NCBI GenBank assembly: GCA_023392185.1
Contig: JAEVZP010000147.1
Location: forward strand, 1-45,202
DNA length: 45,202 bases
From: Bacteroidota bacterium
GTDB taxonomy: Bacteria; Bacteroidota; Bacteroidia; Chitinophagales; Chitinophagaceae
Direction of reading: 5' to 3'
Shown here piece after piece: positions 39,848 to 45,202 of this stretch (the first letter of the stretch is position 1; each line of letters begins with the position of its first letter). The translations under genes were made by a program, and so were the position numbers. The notes under the pieces were generated by a model, which did not search any database, was not told the origin of the DNA, and saw only the letters and a list, made by a program, of their open reading frames with translations.

Positions 39848-42800
39848 ATGCCCATTTCCCTTCAAGTTTCGCACTCTTTGCGCGAACTGGCCCGCCACTT
39901 CACCCGTGATCTTTCCGGGCGGCAGCGGGGCGTGTTCGATGCCGATTATATCGTTACGCAGACGGAGGGCATGAATAACTTTCTGCGCCTGCAGCTGGCC
40001 CGCCACACCGGCATTGCTGCCAACTGCAAATACCTCAGTCCCAACGAGGTGATTTTGCAGGCCTACCGATTGCTTGAGGACGAAACGCAGCGGACCGTCT
40101 CGGTGCCGCAGCTGCGCTGGCAGTTGTATCAGGCCCTGGGAAGCGAAGATTTCCGGAAAAACTTCCCGGATGTAGCCGGATACTATCAAAACAACGAAGC
40201 CGACAGCGACCTGAAGCGGCTGGAACTGGCCGAAAAAGTGGCCGTTCTTTTCGACCAATACCAGATTTACCGACCAAAGCTGATCCGGAAATGGAACCGC
40301 CCGCAGTCCGACCCGGAAGACTGGCAGCAGGCGCTGTGGCAGGCCGTGATGCAATTAACCGAAGGCCGCCTTTCCGACAAAACGCGCATGGGCGACGCCA
40401 TTCTCGAAGCGCTCCGCAATCCCGATAATGTGCGGTATCTGCAACGTCACATGCCAGTGATTCATGTGTTCGGCATTTCGATTATCACCGATTATCACGT
40501 GTCGCTGCTGCATGCCCTGGGCAAGGTGATTGATGTGCGCTTTTACCTGCTCGACCCGGCAGCGGGCGTGTATTGGTATGAAGACCGCAACGAAAAACAA
40601 CTTGCGATCCTTCAAAGCAAAGGCATTGTCATAGAAGGAGCCGAAGGTTCCGGAAATCCGCTGCTCACCAGCTGGGGCCGTGTGGTGCAGGACACCTTCC
40701 GGCTGCTGTTTCGCCACGATGCTTTTCTGAATGCTTATGAAGTGCTGCCCGCCCCGGAGCCTGAGCCGCAAACCCTACTCCAGAAAGTACAGGCCGATAT
40801 CCGTAACGGTGCTGACCGGCACAGTCGCTATTCGCTTTCTGCAACGGACCTGGCCGACGGATCCCTCAGCGTGCATTCCTGCTACACGCCGCTGCGCGAG
40901 GTAGAAGCTTTCTACAATCACCTGATGCTGCTATGGGAGAAAGGAAACGTTTTTTCGCCGCAGGATGTGCTGGTGCTGGTCTCCGACATCAACACCTACG
41001 CACCGTATATCAAAGCCGTGTTCGACAATGCGCCGTACCGCTTTCGCTATACGCTTTCCGACGAAAACCCGCAGGGGGCCGATACGCTCACCGATGCACT
41101 CGTGGCCGTGTTGCAGCTCGATGCCGAGAATTTCAAACCCGAAGAAGTGGCGCAGCTGCTGGAATTCTCCGTCATCCGCGACCGCTTCGGGCTGCATGAC
41201 ACCGCGCTGATCCGCCGGCTGATCCGGGATGCCAACATCCGCTTTGGCCTCGACGGCGACACAGAAGACGACACCCGCTTCGTGAGCTGGCGCTACGGTC
41301 TGCAACGCATTGTGTATGGCGTGTGTATGCAGGGCGATGACCTTTGCACCACCGAAAGCGGCGAAGACCTGCACCCGCTCGACTGTGTGGAAGGCGGCGA
41401 CGCCGAGACGGCCATTCGCTTTGCTTATTTTGCCGAGATGCTGATGCAGCATCTGCAAAACCGCCACCGCGCACGCAGCATTGCCGAGTGGGTGGGCTAC
41501 GTGGAGCGGGTCATCAGTGACCTGATTGCCGACACCGGCGAAGAGATAGACGAAGAGCTGCAAGGGCTTTTAGCACAGCTGGGTGGCTACAACGCTGCTT
41601 TTGAATACATGCCGGAGCCCATTTCCTACGAGGTATTCAGCCGCAGCTTTTTGCAGGGGCTAAAGGGCGCTTCGCAATCCGGCACTTTCGGGTATGGCGG
41701 CATCACGTTTTGCTCTATGGTGCCGATGCGCAGTGTGCCGTTCAAAATCGTGGCCTTGCTGGGCATGGATGCCGATAAATTTCCGCGCCGGGATTCGGTA
41801 GCCTCTTTCAACAAAATGGCCGCGCAGCGCGAAGTAGGCGACCGGAATGTGCGCGACAACGACCGTCACCTCTTTCTCGAAACGGTGCTTTCGGCCGAAG
41901 CGTATCTCTACATCAGTTATCTCGGAAAGGCAGCCAAAGACAATACACCACAGGCACCGAGCCCGCTGGTGGAAGAACTGCTGGATTATATCGAAGACGG
42001 GTTGCCGAAGGCAGAACAGCCGCTCCGCAATTTTGTGGTGCCGCATCCCCTCCACAGCTTTAGTGCCCACTACAACAACGGCGACGCCCGCCTGCGCGAT
42101 TTTCTGCGCCTCGAAGCCGGCTCTACTGCCCAATGGATTCTGGAAGGAAAAGAAAGTGATACCACCATTCCGACGGAAATCGCGCTGCACAGCCTGAGCA
42201 GCTTTGCGACCAATGCCCTGCAAACCTGGTATCGCCACCGCCTGGGCATTGTATATGATCCGTCGGAGGCGGCTTTGTCGGATCTGGAGTTGCTCGCTCC
42301 CAATAATCTGGAGCGCAGTTTTCTGAAAACCAGCTTGCTTTCTTTGGAAGCCGCCGATGCCGAAAGCTGGCGGCTGCAAAAGGTGCGCCGGGGTGCCTTG
42401 CCTTTGCGCAGCATGTCGGTGGTAGTTATGGAAGCCCTGGTGGAAGAAGTGGGCGGGGTGAAAGCGATGCTGAAAAACCTGCTGGGTGATGCACAGCCTG
42501 TGAATGTGGCGGTGTCGGTGGAGTTACCCGGCGGGCTCCGAATTTCCGGAAATCTAACGGTTTATGGCGAAGACAAGCTGTGTTATCCCTGCTTTTCCAA
42601 AAGCGAAGCGCACCACCGCATGAAAGCGGGTCTGACTTATCTGCTGGGCGTAGGCGCAGGCGTGGTGCGCGAATTGCATTTTATATCGCAGAAAGAAGAA
42701 AAGGTTTTTCCGGCGGCAGCCCTTTCGAGGGAAGAAGCGGTCCAAAAGCTACAGGCCATGGTGGAACTGTATCTCGAAGGCCGGGAAGAGCCCTTTGTTT

Positions 42801-43027
42801 TCACCGCTGCCATGCCGGATTGCCTGGCTAAGAAAGACGTTGTGTCCACAATGAAACCGGAGGCTTTCGATGCGGTAATTAAACGTTTTATGGAGCGCGA
42901 ATCGCTGGTGGATGCGTATTTCCGGCATCATCACCGGCAGGGGCTTTGTGGCACTGAAGCCGCGCTTCAAAGCTTCCAGCGAATGCACGCCGTTTTTTAT
43001 GAAAACCTAATGGGGTTATTTGGGTAG
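39848..43027 (+). CDS. recC: RecC, exodeoxyribonuclease V gamma subunit
   Basis: A 1059-residue subunit with the RecC organisation: an inactive SF1-like helicase fold followed by an inactivated nuclease-like C-terminus. The N-terminal VSHSLRELARHFTRDLS and YIVTQTEGMNNFLRLQLARHTGIAANCKYLSP match the conserved RecC beginning, where the Chi-recognition tunnel and RecD contacts lie; YRFRYTLSDENPQGADTLTDAL, FCSMVPMRSVPFKIVALLGMDADKFPRRD and the C-terminal region also match. RecC holds RecB and RecD together and scans for Chi; the Chi sequence of this group cannot be inferred. Start ATG at 39848 follows CTCCTAAACC. It ends 332 bp before recB. Confidence 0.92.
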   Translation: MPISLQVSHSLRELARHFTRDLSGRQRGVFDADYIVTQTEGMNNFLRLQLARHTGIAANCKYLSPNEVILQAYRLLEDETQRTVSVPQLRWQLYQALGSEDFRKNFPDVAGYYQNNEADSDLKRLELAEKVAVLFDQYQIYRPKLIRKWNRPQSDPEDWQQALWQAVMQLTEGRLSDKTRMGDAILEALRNPDNVRYLQRHMPVIHVFGISIITDYHVSLLHALGKVIDVRFYLLDPAAGVYWYEDRNEKQLAILQSKGIVIEGAEGSGNPLLTSWGRVVQDTFRLLFRHDAFLNAYEVLPAPEPEPQTLLQKVQADIRNGADRHSRYSLSATDLADGSLSVHSCYTPLREVEAFYNHLMLLWEKGNVFSPQDVLVLVSDINTYAPYIKAVFDNAPYRFRYTLSDENPQGADTLTDALVAVLQLDAENFKPEEVAQLLEFSVIRDRFGLHDTALIRRLIRDANIRFGLDGDTEDDTRFVSWRYGLQRIVYGVCMQGDDLCTTESGEDLHPLDCVEGGDAETAIRFAYFAEMLMQHLQNRHRARSIAEWVGYVERVISDLIADTGEEIDEELQGLLAQLGGYNAAFEYMPEPISYEVFSRSFLQGLKGASQSGTFGYGGITFCSMVPMRSVPFKIVALLGMDADKFPRRDSVASFNKMAAQREVGDRNVRDNDRHLFLETVLSAEAYLYISYLGKAAKDNTPQAPSPLVEELLDYIEDGLPKAEQPLRNFVVPHPLHSFSAHYNNGDARLRDFLRLEAGSTAQWILEGKESDTTIPTEIALHSLSSFATNALQTWYRHRLGIVYDPSEAALSDLELLAPNNLERSFLKTSLLSLEAADAESWRLQKVRRGALPLRSMSVVVMEALVEEVGGVKAMLKNLLGDAQPVNVAVSVELPGGLRISGNLTVYGEDKLCYPCFSKSEAHHRMKAGLTYLLGVGAGVVRELHFISQKEEKVFPAAALSREEAVQKLQAMVELYLEGREEPFVFTAAMPDCLAKKDVVSTMKPEAFDAVIKRFMERESLVDAYFRHHHRQGLCGTEAALQSFQRMHAVFYENLMGLFG

Positions 43028-43056
43028 AATTTTTCTCTGGATACCGTGTTTTCGGG

Positions 43057-43130
43057 GCAGGCACAGCCTGCGGAATAGTGCGACATAGGCACAGCCTATG
43101 CCGAACGGGCACGGCCTGCGGGATGCCGAA
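43057..43130. repeat. Three tandem GC-rich hairpin words after recC
   Basis: GCAGGC-ACA-GCCTGC (43057-43071), CATAGGC-ACA-GCCTATG (43084-43100) and a third, imperfect GGGCACGGCCTGCGGG copy follow each other at about 27-bp spacing, each with an A-C-A or A-C-G loop. They lie in the gene-free recC-recB spacer (43028-43359). Confidence 0.7.
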
Positions 43131-43207
43131 CAGCGACTCTGTTGATTAACACTAAGGGCCTATGCTAAAAATAATGAATTGTGAAAGAAGCTGGTTGTCT
43201 TACAGTT

Positions 43208-43269
43208 CTTTTGTCACCCCGGAACGGGGTCTCACAATATTCCAGGATCCCGTTCCGGGATGACAAAAG
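43208..43269. repeat. Two-hairpin element closed by CTTTTGTCA / TGACAAAAG, second copy
   Basis: Nine-base outer arms (43208-43216 and 43261-43269) enclose ACCCCG-GAA-CGGGGT (43216-43230) and ATCCCG-TTC-CGGGAT (43247-43261). Architecture matches the element at 34295-34369. Confidence 0.75.
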
Positions 43270-43359
43270 ATTATGTCCGAAACAACATAATCCGATTTTC
43301 CGGAAATCCGCTCCAAAAGTCCGCAGTTTCCCCTCTGAAAAATTTATATCCCAATAGTC

Positions 43360-45202
43360 ATGTCTGCTTCCATTACGTATCTGCCTTTCGACGCCCGCAC
43401 CGTGCCACTTCAGGGCAGCAACCTGATTGAGGCGAGCGCCGGCACCGGAAAAACCTATTCCATTGCGATTATGGTGCTGCGCCTTGTGGTGGAAGAACGC
43501 ATGCCGCCCCAGCAGATTTTAATGGTGACCTTTACGAAGGCGGCGGTTGCGGAACTAAGTGAGCGGGTGCGCCTTTTCATCCGGAAAGCCTATAAATGCA
43601 GCCGGGGCGAAGACTGCGACGACGCGCTGATTGGCCGGATTGTGGCCGAAGCCCAGGCCGGGCCCGACGGCGACACGGTAGAAAAAACCCTGCACCAGGC
43701 GGTCTTGCTCCTCGACGAGCTGCCGGTCCAGACGATTCATGGCTTTTGCCAAACAACGCTGAGCGAGTTTGCTTTTGAAACCGCCCATGCCTTTGCGCCG
43801 GAAATGCTGCCGTCGCTCAAGCCGCTGGCCAAAACGCTTTTTCATCAGTTCTGGCGTCGCCGCATCAACACGCTGCCGCCTGCTTTGCTGCGCCAGCTTG
43901 ATGTGGAAGCGTTGCGCGACAGCCTCGGTCAGACGGTGGAAAGCCACCTGGACAACCGGCTGTATTGGGGTTTTGAAGCGGGGAAAGATTATACGCTGCG
44001 CCCGGAGGAGATAGAAGACTGGCTGGTGCGGATTGGCGAAAGCGGCGAAATTCCGGAACTGCTGGACAAGGCCTACAGCGGCTTATACAACGCTTATCAG
44101 GCCCGCAAGGCCAACGGCCCGAAGCTGGGGCATATCGAGGCGGATAAACGGCCTTATATGCATCCCAAAAGTGCTTTTCTCTCCAAGGTAGAAGGGGATT
44201 ATGCTTTTATCGAAAAGAATTTTGGGGAGACATTGCCTGCTATTGAAGCGCTGTTGGAAGCGGTGGAAGATCGGGAAGAAGTGTTTGCCGAAATCCAGCA
44301 GCGGCTCCGCTACTGGGCCATTTCGGAGATTCTTCAAAAAATAGAAATCATCAAGAAAAAGGCCAACCTGATTACCTTTTCCGACATGATTTCGGAGCTG
44401 CACGCCGCGCTCACCCGCCCCGATAACGAAGCGCTCGTGAACGGGTTACGCGCCAAATACAAAGCAGCTTTCATCGACGAGTTTCAGGACACCGATCGTC
44501 GGCAATACGAGATTTTTAATGCCGCTTTTGGGGAAGAAACAACCTTGTTTCTGATCGGCGACCCCAAGCAAAGCATCTATGGCTTCCGCACGGCTGATGT
44601 GGCTACATATTTTGAAGCCCGCAGCCGCGTAGCGCATGTGTATAGCATGGCGCAGAACTTCCGCTCCGCCGGGCGGCTGATCGAGGCGATGAACACCTTT
44701 TTCAAGCCGTCGCCCGATTTTCAAACCTTCGCCTTTGGCCCCGACGAAGAAGGCTTTGATTATATCCCGGTGAAGAGTCCTGAAAACAACCCGAAGGAAG
44801 GCGTTTTTTGGGGGGAAGTGGGGGAACCGTGTATTGTTATCAGCGAGTCGGAAAACAAGAACGATGTTCACGAGAAAGCAGCTCTGCAAATAGCCGGCTT
44901 GCTGCGCAATGGTTTTAAGATCAAGGAGAAAGGAATTTTCCGGAAAATCCGCCCGTCCGACATTGGGGTTTTAGTACGAACCGGCAAAAACGGTCAGGAG
45001 TTTAAAGCCCGGCTGGCAGCGCTCAATATTCCGGCGGTGTACCGCGACGAAGCCCGCATCCTGGACACGCTGCAGGCCGCCGAACTGGTGCTGTTGCTAC
45101 AGGCCCTTTTAGAGCCTTCAGGTGCCACGATCAACCGCGCTTTGCTCAACACGCTGTTGCCGTTCAACAACGCCGCGCTTCTGCGGCTCAACGACGAAGA
45201 AG
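43360..45202 (+). CDS. recB: RecB, exodeoxyribonuclease V beta subunit (partial, cut by window edge)
   Basis: The frame runs from ATG 43360 off the right edge; about 614 N-terminal residues are visible of an expected 1100-1200. It is a UvrD-type SF1A helicase: Walker A EASAGTGKTYS at about residues 24-34, VTFTKAAVAEL (motif Ia), Walker B AFIDEFQDTD at about residue 370, GDPKQSIYGFRTAD (motif III), and the AQNFRSAGRL region. RecB supplies the slow 3'-5' motor and, in its unseen C-terminus, the nuclease of RecBCD. The chosen ATG is the first in frame after the repeats. It completes the recD-recC-recB order, all on the plus strand. Confidence 0.93.
   Translation, partial: MSASITYLPFDARTVPLQGSNLIEASAGTGKTYSIAIMVLRLVVEERMPPQQILMVTFTKAAVAELSERVRLFIRKAYKCSRGEDCDDALIGRIVAEAQAGPDGDTVEKTLHQAVLLLDELPVQTIHGFCQTTLSEFAFETAHAFAPEMLPSLKPLAKTLFHQFWRRRINTLPPALLRQLDVEALRDSLGQTVESHLDNRLYWGFEAGKDYTLRPEEIEDWLVRIGESGEIPELLDKAYSGLYNAYQARKANGPKLGHIEADKRPYMHPKSAFLSKVEGDYAFIEKNFGETLPAIEALLEAVEDREEVFAEIQQRLRYWAISEILQKIEIIKKKANLITFSDMISELHAALTRPDNEALVNGLRAKYKAAFIDEFQDTDRRQYEIFNAAFGEETTLFLIGDPKQSIYGFRTADVATYFEARSRVAHVYSMAQNFRSAGRLIEAMNTFFKPSPDFQTFAFGPDEEGFDYIPVKSPENNPKEGVFWGEVGEPCIVISESENKNDVHEKAALQIAGLLRNGFKIKEKGIFRKIRPSDIGVLVRTGKNGQEFKARLAALNIPAVYRDEARILDTLQAAELVLLLQALLEPSGATINRALLNTLLPFNNAALLRLNDEE

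Noticed and set aside
1..45202. CRISPR arrays, rRNA, tRNA, transposases or phage genes
   Set aside because: I found no regularly spaced direct repeats with unique spacers, no recognisable rRNA or tRNA sequences, and no transposase or phage motifs in any frame. A covariance search could still find a small RNA that I missed.

Overview
The window is about 45 kb of moderately GC-rich chromosome (roughly 53% by eye) from a member of the Bacteroidota. The assignment rests on several independent signs: TAnnTTTG -7 boxes instead of sigma70 promoters upstream of many genes, almost no Shine-Dalgarno sequences, a type IX secretion (T9SS) C-terminal sorting domain, a TonB-dependent receptor paired with a DUF5689 lipoprotein, a DUF5606 protein, a Rho factor with a very long disordered insert, and an RluB-type pseudouridine synthase with a long charged repeat region. 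GC content and gene set would fit a Chitinophagia- or Saprospiria-like lineage, but I cannot place it more finely. No rRNA, tRNA, CRISPR array, transposase or phage gene was found; this looks like core chromosome.

Layout, left to right. 1-8.1 kb: amidohydrolase (cut by the edge), RluB-like pseudouridine synthase, YceI lipoprotein, a GT-C membrane glycosyltransferase, HemW, DUF5606 protein, a repeat-rich spacer, a 66-aa membrane protein and a LolD/MacB-type ATPase. 8.3-11.2 kb: beta-carbonic anhydrase downstream of a SulP anion transporter, plus a small secreted protein. 11.4-18.0 kb: an envelope block, all on the minus strand: ZU5-like lipoprotein, TonB-dependent receptor, DUF5689 lipoprotein and a T9SS-exported protein. 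18.3-23 kb: HMA metal-binding protein, a small hypothetical, an apparently frameshifted gene, YidC and an L,D-transpeptidase. 23.2-31 kb: GH3-family adenylating enzyme, RecJ coupled to kynurenine 3-monooxygenase, a second L,D-transpeptidase whose reading frame is open into an upstream membrane-protein frame, and FabG. 31.3-37.8 kb: Rho, a 650-bp gene-free stretch, DAHP synthase/chorismate mutase, LpxB and RsmI. 37.9-45.2 kb: recD-recC-recB in one direction, with recB running off the end.

The most striking signal is not a gene. The palindrome TTCCGGAA (often TTTCCGGAAA, sometimes in doublets) occurs about 56 times by my hand count in 45 kb, where chance predicts about one. It sits in nearly every spacer and, inside genes, in all three codon phases on both strands. 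This resembles the highly iterated palindrome HIP1 of cyanobacteria or DNA uptake sequences, and is the best candidate here for something undescribed. Second are several families of intergenic hairpins. Members of a family differ in their arms but keep pairing: an AACCT..AGGTT type, a CGTTCC..GGAACG type, and a two-hairpin element closed by TTTTGTC/GACAAAA.

Functional groupings that can be read: SulP plus carbonic anhydrase suggests inorganic-carbon uptake or pH handling; the TonB receptor, DUF5689 lipoprotein and T9SS protein suggest an outer-membrane uptake module; RecD, RecC and RecB form the double-strand-break repair nuclease; LpxB, YidC and the L,D-transpeptidases serve envelope assembly.
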